Assembly (NCBI GenBank): GCA_910588095.1
Contig: CAJUQH010000010.1
Location: forward strand, 8,100-72,099
Reading direction: 5' to 3'
From: an uncultured Eggerthellaceae bacterium
Lineage (GTDB): Bacteria > Actinomycetota > Coriobacteriia > Coriobacteriales > Eggerthellaceae
Length of the DNA stretch: 64,000 nt
Shown here: positions 7,748 through 16,322 of the stretch, piece by piece
Position numbering within the stretch: the stretch's first letter is position 1
Layout of the letters: each line of letters begins with the position of its first letter
Notes under the pieces: generated by a model
What the model was told of the DNA's origin: nothing
Seen by the model: the letters and a program-made list of their open reading frames with translations, nothing else
Databases searched by the model: none
Position numbers and translations under genes: made by a program

Positions 7748-9952
7748 ATGAAGAACGGTAGCGAAGCGCTTCCAGCCCGCGAAGCGGCCACGCTGGCGCT
7801 CGATGCGCCCGTGACCGCGGTCAAGGGCGTCAGCCCGGCGCGGGCCAAGGCGCTCGGCGCGCTGGGCATGGCCACCGTGCGCGACCTGGTGTGCCATTTC
7901 CCTCGCCGCTACATCGACCTTTCGGTGGTGTGCACCGTGGCCGACGCGCGCATAGGGTCGTCGTGCACCATCTGCGGCACCGTGCACGAGGTGAAGCTCA
8001 AGCGTCCGAAGCCGCGGCTCTCGCTCACCGAGATAACCCTCACCGATGCCACGGGCACCCTCATGGTGACGTGCTTCCGCCAGCCGTGGCTGGCCGACCA
8101 GCTCAAGCCCGGCATGGCCGTGGCGGTGGCGGGCAAGGTGGAGTTCGACTACGGGTTCAAGCGCATGACCAACCCGTTCTTGGAAGCGGTGGGCGATGGC
8201 GGCCGCGAAGGCGTGGCCGAGGGCATGATAATACCGGTGCACCCGGCTACCGAGAAGGTGTCGCCGGCGTGGATGCGCCGCTTGGTGGGCAACGCGCTGC
8301 AGAAGGCGCGCACGACCCTGGACCCGCTGCCGCTGGAGCTGCGGCGCAAGTACCGCCTGATGAGCCGCCAGGCGGCGTGGGCATCCATCCACTTCCCACA
8401 GTCGATGGACGAGGTGCGCGACGCGCGGCGGCGCCTGGCCTACGAGGAGCTGCTGCTGTTGCAGCTGCATCTCATGATGGAGCTGGAAGAGCGCACGGCC
8501 GGCGCCGAGCCGGTGGCCCATGTGGTGGACGGCCCGCGCATGCAGGCGCTGGCGGCGGCGCTGCCCTTCGAGCTGACCGACGAGCAGGCCCAGGCCCGCG
8601 ACGAGCTGCTGGCCGCTCTGGCGGCGCCGCGCGTGGCCAACCACCTGCTGCTGGGCGACGTGGGCACGGGCAAGACCGCCGTGGCCGTGCACGCCCTGGC
8701 GGCTGCCGCCGATTCCGGCGGGCAGGCGCTGTTCATGGCGCCGACCGAGGTTCTGGCGCGGCAGCACGCCGAAGGGCTGGCGCCCCTGCTGGAAGGCGCG
8801 GGCCTGCGCTTCGCGCTGCTGACCGGCTCGACCCCGGCCATCGACCGGGCCGAGGCGCTGGCTGCCCTGGCCGCGGGCGAGCTGGACGTGCTCATAGGCA
8901 CCCACGCGCTGCTGGAGCCCGACGTGGCCCCGGCGCGCATGACCCTGGCCATCATCGACGAGCAGCAGCGCTTCGGCGTGGAGCAGCGGGCGCGCCTGCT
9001 GGCGAAGGGCCCGGCGCCCGACGCGCTGTTCCTTACCGCCACGCCCATCCCGCGCAGCCTGGCGCTGGCGCTGTTCGGCAACTTCAGCCTGTCGTACCTG
9101 CGCCACGGCCCCACCCAGCAGGTGGGGCGCACCACCACCGTGGTGGAGAAGCGCTCCATCGGCCAGGCTTACGAGGCGGCGCGGGCGGCGCTCGAGCGCG
9201 GCGAGCAGGCGTACGTGGTGTGCCCGCTCATCGGCGTGGGGGCCGAGGCCCGCGACGAGGCGGCCGGCGCCAAGCGCAGCGTCGAGGACGAGGAGGCGTT
9301 CCACCCGCGCGTGGCCATCGAGTCCGATGCCGACCTGCCCACCGACAACGTGACCGCTGCCGAGACGGAAGCGGCCTACCTGCAGACCAAGATATTCGGC
9401 GAGCACCAGGTGGACCTGCTGCATGGCCAGATGAGCCCCGCCGAGAAGCAGGCGGCCATGGACCGCTTCCGCGCCGGCGAGACCGACGTGCTGGTGGCCA
9501 CGACGGTCATCGAGGTAGGTGTCGACGTGCCCAACGCCACGGTGATGGTCATCCAGGATGCCGACCGCTTCGGCCTGAGCCAGCTGCATCAGCTGCGCGG
9601 GCGCGTGGGGCGCGGCGACAAGCCAGGCGAGGTGTTCTTGGTGTCGGCTTCGCAGCAGCCCGCGGCGCTCACGCGGCTCAAGGCCATGGAGACCACCGAC
9701 GACGGCTACGAGCTGGCCACCTACGACCTCTCGCTGCGGCGCGAGGGCGACATCGTGGGCAACCGGCAGTCGGGCGCCAGCACGCTGAGGCTGGTGAACG
9801 TGGTGCGCGATGGCAAGATGATAGAGGCGGCCCATGGCGACGCACGGGCGCTGCTCGACGCCGACCCGGGGCTGCGCGAGCCGGCCCACCGGGCCCTGGC
9901 GCGCGAGGTGCGCCTGCAGTTCGGCCGGGGCCACGGGGCCATAGGGGGTTAG
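7748..9952 (+). CDS. recG: ATP-dependent DNA helicase RecG
   Basis: A 734 aa branched-DNA helicase that remodels stalled forks and recombination intermediates. The N-terminal wedge/OB region includes VCHFPRRYIDLS. Helicase motif I is LGDVGTGKTAVA, motif III is FLTATPIPRSLAL and motif VI is QLRGRVGRG. Motif II reads DEQQRFGVEQR where most RecG proteins have DEQHRFG; the His to Gln change is conservative in position but worth noting. A Glu/Asp-rich insert separates motifs III and IV. The start is the ATG at 7748. The stop is one base from the rsmD start, so the two are co-translated. Confidence 0.96.
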   Translation: MKNGSEALPAREAATLALDAPVTAVKGVSPARAKALGALGMATVRDLVCHFPRRYIDLSVVCTVADARIGSSCTICGTVHEVKLKRPKPRLSLTEITLTDATGTLMVTCFRQPWLADQLKPGMAVAVAGKVEFDYGFKRMTNPFLEAVGDGGREGVAEGMIIPVHPATEKVSPAWMRRLVGNALQKARTTLDPLPLELRRKYRLMSRQAAWASIHFPQSMDEVRDARRRLAYEELLLLQLHLMMELEERTAGAEPVAHVVDGPRMQALAAALPFELTDEQAQARDELLAALAAPRVANHLLLGDVGTGKTAVAVHALAAAADSGGQALFMAPTEVLARQHAEGLAPLLEGAGLRFALLTGSTPAIDRAEALAALAAGELDVLIGTHALLEPDVAPARMTLAIIDEQQRFGVEQRARLLAKGPAPDALFLTATPIPRSLALALFGNFSLSYLRHGPTQQVGRTTTVVEKRSIGQAYEAARAALERGEQAYVVCPLIGVGAEARDEAAGAKRSVEDEEAFHPRVAIESDADLPTDNVTAAETEAAYLQTKIFGEHQVDLLHGQMSPAEKQAAMDRFRAGETDVLVATTVIEVGVDVPNATVMVIQDADRFGLSQLHQLRGRVGRGDKPGEVFLVSASQQPAALTRLKAMETTDDGYELATYDLSLRREGDIVGNRQSGASTLRLVNVVRDGKMIEAAHGDARALLDADPGLREPAHRALAREVRLQFGRGHGAIGG

Positions 9953-9953
9953 C

Positions 9954-10547
9954 ATGCGCATCATCGCAGGGGAGCACCGGGGCCGCAAGCTGGCTGCGCC
10001 TAAAGGCGACGGCACGCGCCCCACCACCGACCGCGTGCGCGAGTCGCTCATGAGCGCGATAGCCAGCGCTCGAGGCGGCTTCGAGGGCGCCATGGTGCTC
10101 GATGCCTTCGCCGGGTCGGGCGCGCTGGCGTTCGAGGCGCTCTCACGCGGGGCCGCGGCGGCGGTGCTGGGCGAGCGCAACGGGGCGGCCCTGCGCGCCA
10201 TCGAGGCCAACGCCGCGGCCCTGGGCTACGGCCGCGATCGCGCGCGCATCGCCCGGGGCGACGTGCTGGGCCACGGCTTCCCCGCGCCGCCGCAAGGGGC
10301 CGCCTTCGACCTGGTGTTCCTCGACCCGCCCTACGCCGTGGCCCCGGCTGACGTGCTGGGCCTGGCAGCCCGCGCCGCCGAGGGCGGACTGCTGGCGCCC
10401 GACGTGCTGGTAAGCTACGAGCACGATGCCGCGGCCAACGACGTCGTGGACGCCTGGCTGGCAGGCGACGCGGCCTCCTTCTCCCTGCGCAAGCGCCGCA
10501 CCTTCGGCAGCACCGTCATAGACCTTATCGAGCGAGAGGAGCGCTGA
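9954..10547 (+). CDS. rsmD: 16S rRNA (guanine(966)-N(2))-methyltransferase RsmD
   Basis: A 197 aa SAM-dependent methyltransferase acting on the assembled 30S subunit. It begins MRIIAGEHRGRKLAAPKG and continues TRPTTDRVRESLM, both RsmD hallmarks. The SAM-binding motif is VLDAFAGSGALAFEALSRG (about 48-66) and the catalytic N-methyltransferase motif is DPPY at residues 124-127. It starts 1 base after recG and ends 1 base before coaD. The recG-rsmD-coaD order is widespread in Gram-positive bacteria. Confidence 0.95.
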   Translation: MRIIAGEHRGRKLAAPKGDGTRPTTDRVRESLMSAIASARGGFEGAMVLDAFAGSGALAFEALSRGAAAAVLGERNGAALRAIEANAAALGYGRDRARIARGDVLGHGFPAPPQGAAFDLVFLDPPYAVAPADVLGLAARAAEGGLLAPDVLVSYEHDAAANDVVDAWLAGDAASFSLRKRRTFGSTVIDLIEREER

Positions 10548-10548
10548 T

Positions 10549-11025
10549 ATGCGCCGTGCCCTTACCCCTGGCACCTTCGACCCCATCACCTCCGGCCATC
10601 TGGACATCATCACCCGGGCGGCCCAGCTGTTCGACGAGGTGGTGGTGGCCGTGGCCCAATCGGCTGGCAAGCACCCGCTGTTCAGCCTGGACGAGCGCAC
10701 GGCCCTCGTGCGCCAGGTGGTGGAGCCGCTGCCCAATGTGCGCGTGGAGCCCTTCGACTGCATGCTGGTGGACTTCGCCCGGCGCATGGACGCCCAGGCG
10801 GTCATCAAGGGGCTGCGGGCCATCACCGACTTCGAGTACGAGTTCCAGCAAGCCGCGCTCAACGACCAGCTGGACGGCAGCGTGGAGACCATGTTCATCA
10901 TGAGCCCGCCGGAGTACATGTACCTGTCGTCGTCGGTGGTGCGCGAGATAGCCAGCCTGGGCGGCCCCGTCGGCCAGTTCGTGCCGCCGTGCGTGGAGAA
11001 AGCCCTGCGGGCGAAGTTTGCGTAA
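10549..11025 (+). CDS. coaD: Phosphopantetheine adenylyltransferase
   Basis: Fourth step of coenzyme A synthesis: transfers AMP from ATP to 4'-phosphopantetheine. The 158 aa size is typical. The nucleotidyltransferase motif is TPGTFDPITSGH (T/HxGH motif at about 15-18), with KGLRAITDFEYE (about 88-99) and the C-terminal LSSSVVREIASLGG. The first residues MRRALTPGTFDP are one of the common forms. It is coupled to rsmD. Confidence 0.96.
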   Translation: MRRALTPGTFDPITSGHLDIITRAAQLFDEVVVAVAQSAGKHPLFSLDERTALVRQVVEPLPNVRVEPFDCMLVDFARRMDAQAVIKGLRAITDFEYEFQQAALNDQLDGSVETMFIMSPPEYMYLSSSVVREIASLGGPVGQFVPPCVEKALRAKFA

Positions 11026-11045
11026 CGGCCGGGGAGTGCTAGAAT
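11018..11045 (+). promoter_or_regulatory. Predicted sigma70-type promoter for the coiled-coil gene
   Basis: TTGCGT at 11018-11023 and TAGAAT at 11040-11045, with a 16-bp spacer, overlap the end of coaD and lie about 80 bp before the start at 11123. The -35 matches that of one of the surface-protein promoters in this window. A similar GTGCTAGAATGAAACG string recurs upstream of leuC near 28112-28127. Confidence 0.5.
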
Positions 11046-11122
11046 GAAACGACCCATGGGAACATGGGGCAAGCTGGCCTTTCCATGACGCGGAACGCAG
11101 TTTGATAGAGATAAGGAACATC

Positions 11123-11593
11123 ATGGACGAAACTGGAGTCTTAGGGCTACTCGAGGAGCTTTCCATCCTGCTCGAGGATGCGAAACCCGTGTTCGGCAAG
11201 AACAACCTCCGCCAGGTGGATATCGCTGCTGCGTTCGAGATAATGGACGACATCCGCGACACGTTCCCCACGGAGTTCCAGCAGGCCCGCCAGATCGTGC
11301 GCGAGCGCCAGAGCCTGCTCGACGATGCCGAGGCGGAAGCCTCCCGCATGATCGAGGACGCGCGCAGCCAGGCCATGACCATCGCCAGCGAGCAGGAGAT
11401 CGTGCGCATCTCGCAGCAGCAGGCCGACACCATCCTGGCCGATGCCCGCGAGCTGGAGCGCCAGACCCGCATGGGCGCCGAGGACTACGCCGACGGCGTG
11501 TTCGCCCACGTGGAGCAGAGCCTCGACACGCTCATCAACAACGTGCACCGCTGCCGCGAGCGCCTGAACAGCACTTCGCTGAACGTCCGCTAA
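11123..11593 (+). CDS. Coiled-coil protein of unknown function (ATP synthase subunit b-like, DivIVA-like helix)
   Basis: A 156 aa, almost entirely helical, acidic protein. From about residue 55 to 125 it is a continuous heptad-type coiled coil with a QQARQIVRERQ...AEAEASRMIEDARSQA pattern, like the stalk of ATP-synthase subunit b or DivIVA-type proteins. There is no membrane segment. I prefer the ATG at 11123 because AAGGA lies 5 nt upstream; a TTG 21 bases earlier is also in frame. Position between coaD and yceD is common in Actinobacteria, where such genes are annotated only as conserved hypothetical or cell-division related. No function is assigned here. Confidence 0.75.
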   Translation: MDETGVLGLLEELSILLEDAKPVFGKNNLRQVDIAAAFEIMDDIRDTFPTEFQQARQIVRERQSLLDDAEAEASRMIEDARSQAMTIASEQEIVRISQQQADTILADARELERQTRMGAEDYADGVFAHVEQSLDTLINNVHRCRERLNSTSLNVR

Positions 11594-11723
11594 GCCGCCA
11601 GCGCTCAACCAGAGCACCGAAGCCGTGGCCGTTGCGCTTGCGCAGCGGCCACGTTTGCATGAAGGGCCGCCCGACGAAGCGGCCGCACGCCCGATCGCAA
11701 GCCGACCCTTGGGAGGTACCACC

Positions 11724-12269
11724 ATGGCTGACCCTACCCGCATACGCATACCCGAGCGCCTGTTCGCTCCGGCCGAGTTCGAGCACTTCGAGGGCACCTG
11801 CGAGCTGCCGGTGCTGAAGGCTGGCCCCGACCTGTACTCGTTCGCCGAACCGCTGCGCTGGGCGGTGGACGTGACCAACACCGGCGACGCCTTCCTGGTG
11901 TCGGGCACCGTCGAGGGCCAGGCGGCCACCGCGTGCGGCCGCTGCCTGAACGACGCGGTGTTCGACTTGCTGGGCGAGGTGGAGGGCTACTTCGTCATCG
12001 GCGAGGGCGAGGCCCCCGAGGACATGGACGACGACGAGTTCGACGTGCTGCCCGGCGACCGCACCATCGACCTGGTGCCGCTCATCCAAGCGGCGCTGCT
12101 GCTCGAGCTGCCCGTGCTGCCGCTGTGCCGCGACGACTGCAAGGGGCTGTGCCCCAGCTGCGGCAAGGACCTCAACGAGGGCCCCTGCGCGTGCGCCCCG
12201 GCTGCCCAAGATGGCTTCGAGGAGGCCCGCAACCCCTTCGCAAAGCTGGCCGACCTGGACCTGGGCTAG
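11724..12269 (+). CDS. YceD family protein (DUF177)
   Basis: A 181 aa YceD/DUF177 protein, a family linked to 23S rRNA processing and normally encoded just before rpmF (L32). The conserved domain spans VDVTNTGDAFLVSGTVEG, then CGRCL, and ends in the metal-ligand-like CRDDCKGLCPSCGKDL and CAC. The start at 11724 has GGGAGG upstream; the frame is open further upstream but lacks family similarity. The expected rpmF does not follow: the next gene is an aldolase, so either rpmF is elsewhere or the linkage has been broken. Confidence 0.85.
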   Translation: MADPTRIRIPERLFAPAEFEHFEGTCELPVLKAGPDLYSFAEPLRWAVDVTNTGDAFLVSGTVEGQAATACGRCLNDAVFDLLGEVEGYFVIGEGEAPEDMDDDEFDVLPGDRTIDLVPLIQAALLLELPVLPLCRDDCKGLCPSCGKDLNEGPCACAPAAQDGFEEARNPFAKLADLDLG

Positions 12270-12324
12270 GCGGCCGCGCAGCGTGCAGCCAGCGGTTCTC
12301 GGCAAAGGGGGAAGAGGAGGCGCC

Positions 12325-13167
12325 ATGGGAAGGCTCGACCTGACGTGCATCGGCGAGTTGGCGGCTTTGGGCGAGGCCGGCTTCGCCCAGGGGTGGCATG
12401 AGCGCAACGGCGGCAACGCCTCGTACCGGCTGCGTGCCGACGAGGCCCAGGCGGTCGAGGCTGCGTGCCCAGCTGACGCGCCGTGGCAGCCACTGGGCGT
12501 GCAGGCGCCCGGCTTGGGCGGCCAGCTGTTCCTGGTGACGGCTGCCGGATGCTACTTCCAAGACCTTGCCGCCGCGCCTGAGCGCAGCCTGGGCATCGTC
12601 GAGCTGGACGCGGCGGGCGCTGCGTATCGGCAGCGGTGGGGCTTCGCGGGCGGTGGTCGCCCTACCAGCGAGTTCGCGGGGCACATGCTCATCCACGAGG
12701 CGCGCGTCGCTGCGACCGGCGGCGCGGCGCGGGCCATCTACCACGGGCACCCGGCCTCGGTGGTGGCGCTGTCGAAGCTGGTCCCCCTTGAGCCGCGGGC
12801 CGTCACGCGGGTGCTGTGGCAGGCCATGACCGAGAGCATCATGGTGGTGCCCGAGGGCGTGGGCGCAGTGGGCTGCCTGGTGCCGGGCAGCTTGGACCTG
12901 GCCCGCGCGTCGGCCGAGCAGATGCGCGCCTTCGCGGCGGTGCTGTGGGCGAGCCACGGGCTGCTGGTCTCCGGCGATGGGCTGCTCGATGCGTTCGGGC
13001 GCATGCATGCCCTCGTGAAGGCCGCCGACATATATATGCGCGCCCGCGCGGCCAACGGCGGCAGTGATAGCTTTCCCAACGCGGTGCCCGACGAGGCGCT
13101 GCGCGCCATCGCCGACAGCCTGGGGCTGGCCCCCAACGAAGCGTTCCTGGGAAGCAGCGTGCGCTGA
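12325..13167 (+). CDS. Class II aldolase, rhamnulose-1-phosphate aldolase (RhaD)-like
   Basis: A 280 aa zinc-dependent aldolase. GWHERNGGNASYRL (about 23-36) matches the phosphate-binding GWDERNGGN region of RhaD. The zinc ligands are visible as YHGHP (H140, H142) and ASHGLL (H211), and E116 in TSEFAGH sits where the catalytic Glu of RhaD lies. It would cleave rhamnulose 1-phosphate into dihydroxyacetone phosphate and lactaldehyde, or a related sugar phosphate. No rhamnose isomerase or kinase gene is in the window, so the physiological substrate is uncertain. AGGAGG is 4 nt before the ATG. The stop shares a base with the next ATG. Confidence 0.82.
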   Translation: MGRLDLTCIGELAALGEAGFAQGWHERNGGNASYRLRADEAQAVEAACPADAPWQPLGVQAPGLGGQLFLVTAAGCYFQDLAAAPERSLGIVELDAAGAAYRQRWGFAGGGRPTSEFAGHMLIHEARVAATGGAARAIYHGHPASVVALSKLVPLEPRAVTRVLWQAMTESIMVVPEGVGAVGCLVPGSLDLARASAEQMRAFAAVLWASHGLLVSGDGLLDAFGRMHALVKAADIYMRARAANGGSDSFPNAVPDEALRAIADSLGLAPNEAFLGSSVR

Positions 13168-13802
13168 TGGCGCTCGTGCTGCCTTATCGGGGCGAAGACC
13201 TGCTGACCCTTGCCGTTCTGGTGGCGGCGGCAGCGCTGCTGGCGGCCATCGCGCGCATCGATTGCCGCACGCGGCGCATCCCCAACCGCGCGGTGGGCGC
13301 CCTGGCGGGGCTATGGCTGCTGTGGAGGCTGGGCTTGGGCGCCTATGAGTGCTGGATGGAGCACGCGGGCTTCTACAGCTCGACGTTCCCGCTGGCATAC
13401 CGGTTCCAATCGGGGGCCTGGGCCTCGCAGCCGCTCGGGCTGCCCTCGGCGCCGGAGGCCCTGGCGGCGGCCGCAGTGGTGGGCTTGGGGCTGCTGGCCT
13501 TCACGTTGGCCTACGAGGCGCTGGCGAAGAAGGAGGCCCTGGGTGGCGGCGACGTGAAGCTCATGGCCGCGCTGGCCTTGTTCCTGGGCCTTGGCCGCAG
13601 CGCCTTGTGCCTGCTCGTGGCTTGCGTGGTGGCGGTGGCGTGGGCGGCCTTGCGCCGCAGGCGCGCGGGGGGCAGCGGCAGCAGCGCTGGCTCCGACGCC
13701 AGCCCCGCCGATGCGGAAGGCACCTTCGCTTTCGGGCCAGCCTTGGCCATCGGGGCGGCGGTCGCCGTCGTGCCAGGGGTCGCAGCCGCGCTGATGTGGT
13801 GA
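13167..13802 (+). CDS. Prepilin-type peptidase, A24 family
   Basis: A 211 aa integral membrane aspartic protease. The two catalytic aspartates are in RIDCRTRRIPN (D32) and LGGGDVKLMAA (D129), the family's D and GxGD motifs, and FAFGPALAIG closes the domain. The N-terminal methylase domain of PilD is absent, as in FlaK/TadV-like peptidases. A polar Gly/Ser-rich loop (about 172-187) precedes the last helix. No pilin, ATPase or secretin genes occur in this window, so the substrates are encoded elsewhere. It is coupled to the aldolase gene by a one-base overlap, which probably reflects compaction and not shared function. Confidence 0.85.
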   Translation: MALVLPYRGEDLLTLAVLVAAAALLAAIARIDCRTRRIPNRAVGALAGLWLLWRLGLGAYECWMEHAGFYSSTFPLAYRFQSGAWASQPLGLPSAPEALAAAAVVGLGLLAFTLAYEALAKKEALGGGDVKLMAALALFLGLGRSALCLLVACVVAVAWAALRRRRAGGSGSSAGSDASPADAEGTFAFGPALAIGAAVAVVPGVAAALMW

Positions 13803-13881
13803 ATCGGGCCTGGTTGCCATGGACAACGCCGCCCGCGTCCTTTATCATCGGTAAGCGAGAAAGAACCTGCAAGGAGCGTTT

Positions 13882-14457
13882 GTGCAACTCATCCCAACTG
13901 AGATAACCATCGTCGAGATAGCCGTCATCGTCGTGCTGGCCGCGCTGGCCATCGTGGCGCTCGTGATAGCCATCCAGCAGAAGGGCCGCGTGGTCACCCT
14001 CGAGGCGACCTTGAACGAGGAGCGCCGCCGTATGGCCGAGCTCCACACCTTCCTCGAGCGCGTGAGCCGCACCAACACCACCCGCCCCGACATGGACATG
14101 GCCATGGGCGCCGACCCCTACGGCGCGAATCCCTACGCCGCGCAGGCCATGATGCCGGGCCAGCCCCAGCCGGGAGCTATGCCCGACTACAACCCCTATG
14201 CCGCCCCCATGGCCGACCCCGCCATGATGGCCGCGCCGCAGAGCGCGCCTTTCCCGGCCCAGAGCCAGGCGGCGGCTTACAGCCCCGAGGCCCTGCGCGC
14301 CCAAGAGCAGCAAGCGGCCAAGCAGCAGGCGCTCGAGTACGCCAAGTACCAAGAGCGCATGCAGCACCATGCCGAGCAGATGCAGCAGCAGGCCATGATG
14401 CCGGGCCAGCCCGGCGGCCGCCCCCAGCGCCAGACGCAACCCGTTCCGCCCCGATAA
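13882..14457 (+). CDS. Membrane-anchored coiled-coil protein with Pro/Gln/Met-rich tail, unknown function
   Basis: A 191 aa protein. One N-terminal transmembrane helix (IVEIAVIVVLAALAIVALVI, about 9-28) is followed by a short coiled coil (VTLEATLNEERRRMAELHTF). A long low-complexity region rich in Pro, Ala, Met and Gln contains repeated NPYA motifs and two MMPGQP motifs. The GTG start has AAGGAG 5 nt upstream. It lies 14 bp before the CorC-like gene, so the two are probably co-transcribed. I do not recognise the family; it could be a scaffold for envelope proteins. Confidence 0.7.
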   Translation: MQLIPTEITIVEIAVIVVLAALAIVALVIAIQQKGRVVTLEATLNEERRRMAELHTFLERVSRTNTTRPDMDMAMGADPYGANPYAAQAMMPGQPQPGAMPDYNPYAAPMADPAMMAAPQSAPFPAQSQAAAYSPEALRAQEQQAAKQQALEYAKYQERMQHHAEQMQQQAMMPGQPGGRPQRQTQPVPPR

Positions 14458-14471
14458 TCGAGCAGAAGGTT

Positions 14472-15329
14472 ATGGACAGCAACCCAGACAAACCCAAGCC
14501 CGGGCTCCTCGAGCGCCTGGGTCTCTCGCGCAGCACCACCGTTTCAGAAGAAGAGATAAAGGGCATCGTCGCCGACGCCGAAGAGCTCCTCGATGACGAG
14601 AAGCGCATGATCCATGACATCATGGACCTGGGCGACACCTCGGTGCGCGAGATTATGCAGCCTCGCGTGGACATGATGCTGGTCGAAGATGATGCCACCG
14701 TGCGCGCGGCCTTGGAGCGCATGCGCGGCACCGGCTACTCGCGGCTGCCCGTCTACCACGACGACATGGACAACATCGTGGGCATCGTGCACTACAAGGA
14801 CCTCGTGCCGCCCCTCATGGACGGCAAGGACGACGAGCCGGTGACCAAGTTCATGTTCGAGCCGCTGTTCGTGCCCGAGTCCAAGGACGTCATGCCCCTG
14901 CTGGGCGAGATGCAGGCTGCGCGCCATCAGATGGCCATCGTGGTGGACGAGTACGGTGGCACCGATGGGCTCATAACCGTGGAGGACATCGTCGAGGAGA
15001 TAGTGGGCGAGATAGTCGACGAGACCGACCTTGACCGCCCGCTCATAACGGTGCTCGACGGCGACGGTTGGCGCGTCGACGGGTCGTTCCCTGTGGAAGA
15101 GGCCCTTGGCCTGGGCTGGCCCGTGGTGGATTCCGATGACTACGAGACCGTGGCCGGCTGGCTCATGGACGCCTTCGACTCGGTGCCGCAGACCGGCGAT
15201 GAGTTCGAGGTGGAGGGCTTCACCTTCAAGGTGGAGAAGATGCGCCGCTCGCGCATCTCCACCATACGCGTGCAGAAGCTCCCGCAGCATGGGGCAGAGG
15301 ACCCATCTGGGGAAACGACAGGCGAGTAA
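14472..15329 (+). CDS. CorC/HlyC-family CBS-domain protein
   Basis: A 285 aa protein made of a CBS pair and a C-terminal CorC_HlyC (transporter-associated) domain. DLGDTSVREIMQPRVDM (about 52-68) is the typical entry into the first CBS repeat, and MAIVVDEYGGTDGLITVEDIVEEIVGEI (in parts, about 155-182) is the family signature. The membrane DUF21 domain of full-length family members is absent, so this is the short, soluble CorC type linked to Mg2+/Co2+ homeostasis. It is preceded closely by the membrane-anchored coiled-coil gene, which could supply the membrane contact; that link is inference. Confidence 0.85.
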   Translation: MDSNPDKPKPGLLERLGLSRSTTVSEEEIKGIVADAEELLDDEKRMIHDIMDLGDTSVREIMQPRVDMMLVEDDATVRAALERMRGTGYSRLPVYHDDMDNIVGIVHYKDLVPPLMDGKDDEPVTKFMFEPLFVPESKDVMPLLGEMQAARHQMAIVVDEYGGTDGLITVEDIVEEIVGEIVDETDLDRPLITVLDGDGWRVDGSFPVEEALGLGWPVVDSDDYETVAGWLMDAFDSVPQTGDEFEVEGFTFKVEKMRRSRISTIRVQKLPQHGAEDPSGETTGE

Positions 15330-15514
15330 CGGCCGCGTGGACTTTCCTTGGCCGTTCGCTGCAAAAGGCTTCCCCGTGAGCATGGTTTAGGGTAAGATAC
15401 TCTGACGTTGAAAATAACTGGTATCCGAATTCCGGGCAGCACATCCACCCACAACCCACTACGCTGCTTAACCACCATCGGTGGTCTTGGTCGATTGCGT
15501 AGAAGGGCTGGTAG

Positions 15515-16318
15515 TTGCCGAATCAGCAGAGCATAGCGATGAAGGGCCTGGCCGTGCGCTTGGTGGTGCTGGCTTGCGTGTGCGCCCTTGCTGTTGCGTT
15601 CATCGGCAGCGGCTTCGCGTCGGCTGGCGGCCACGGCAATGGCGCGGGCAGCTTCGGCTTGGCTGACGCGGTGAGCGTCCAGGTGCCCCAGACCGAGCAG
15701 GCAGCCCCCGTCGAGGAGGACGAGTCCACGGGCTCGGCCACCGAGTTCTCCGAGAGCTTCGTGCTGGAGACCACCGCCAAGCGCGACATATCGGCCAACG
15801 TCTCGCAGCTCGAGCAGCGCCTTGAGGCCGAGCGCATCGCCGCCGAGGAAGAGGCGCGCCGCCACGAGGCCGAGTGCATGGAGCGTTCCGTCGCTCGCCA
15901 GGCCGAGGCGGCAGCCCAGGGCTACCCCAACGTCTACGATGTGGACTTCACCATAGGCAAGAAGGCCTTCGTGGAGACCTGGGGCCAGCGCATCGATGCG
16001 TACCTGGCTGGGTTCCCGCTGGAGGGTTACGGCGCCGCCTTCGCCGAGGCCGCGTGGGAGAACAGCATCGACCCTCGCTGGTCGGCTGCCATCTCGAACA
16101 CCGAGTCCACCCGCGGCACCAACTGCTTCCGCGCTTACAACGCCTGGGGCTGGATGGGCAATGGCTGGTCGAGCTGGACCGAGTCCATCAACGGCCATGC
16201 CGCCGGCCTTTCCGAGGGCTATGGCTATACCATCAGCCTGGCCAACGCCCAGAAGTATTGCCCGCCCACCTACCAGGACTGGTACCAGCGCACCATCACC
16301 GAGATGGTCAAGATCTAG
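15515..16318 (+). CDS. Secreted lysozyme-like (SLT/glucosaminidase-type) cell-wall protein
   Basis: A 267 aa exported protein. The N-terminus has a signal peptide (LVVLACVCALAVAFIGSGFASA). Then comes an acidic linker, a coiled coil (about 90-130) and a C-terminal domain with WENSIDPRWSAAISNTES and FRAYNAWGWMGNGWSSW, followed by GYGYTISLANAQKYCPP. That pattern occurs in actinobacterial lysozyme-like or glucosaminidase domain proteins, where the Glu of NTES is the probable catalytic acid. The TTG at 15515 has GAAGGG 7 nt upstream; an ATG at 15539 is the alternative start. The 185-bp region before it probably holds its promoter. It ends 4 bp before the first trkA-like gene. Confidence 0.75.
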   Translation: MPNQQSIAMKGLAVRLVVLACVCALAVAFIGSGFASAGGHGNGAGSFGLADAVSVQVPQTEQAAPVEEDESTGSATEFSESFVLETTAKRDISANVSQLEQRLEAERIAAEEEARRHEAECMERSVARQAEAAAQGYPNVYDVDFTIGKKAFVETWGQRIDAYLAGFPLEGYGAAFAEAAWENSIDPRWSAAISNTESTRGTNCFRAYNAWGWMGNGWSSWTESINGHAAGLSEGYGYTISLANAQKYCPPTYQDWYQRTITEMVKI

Positions 16319-16322
16319 GGCC

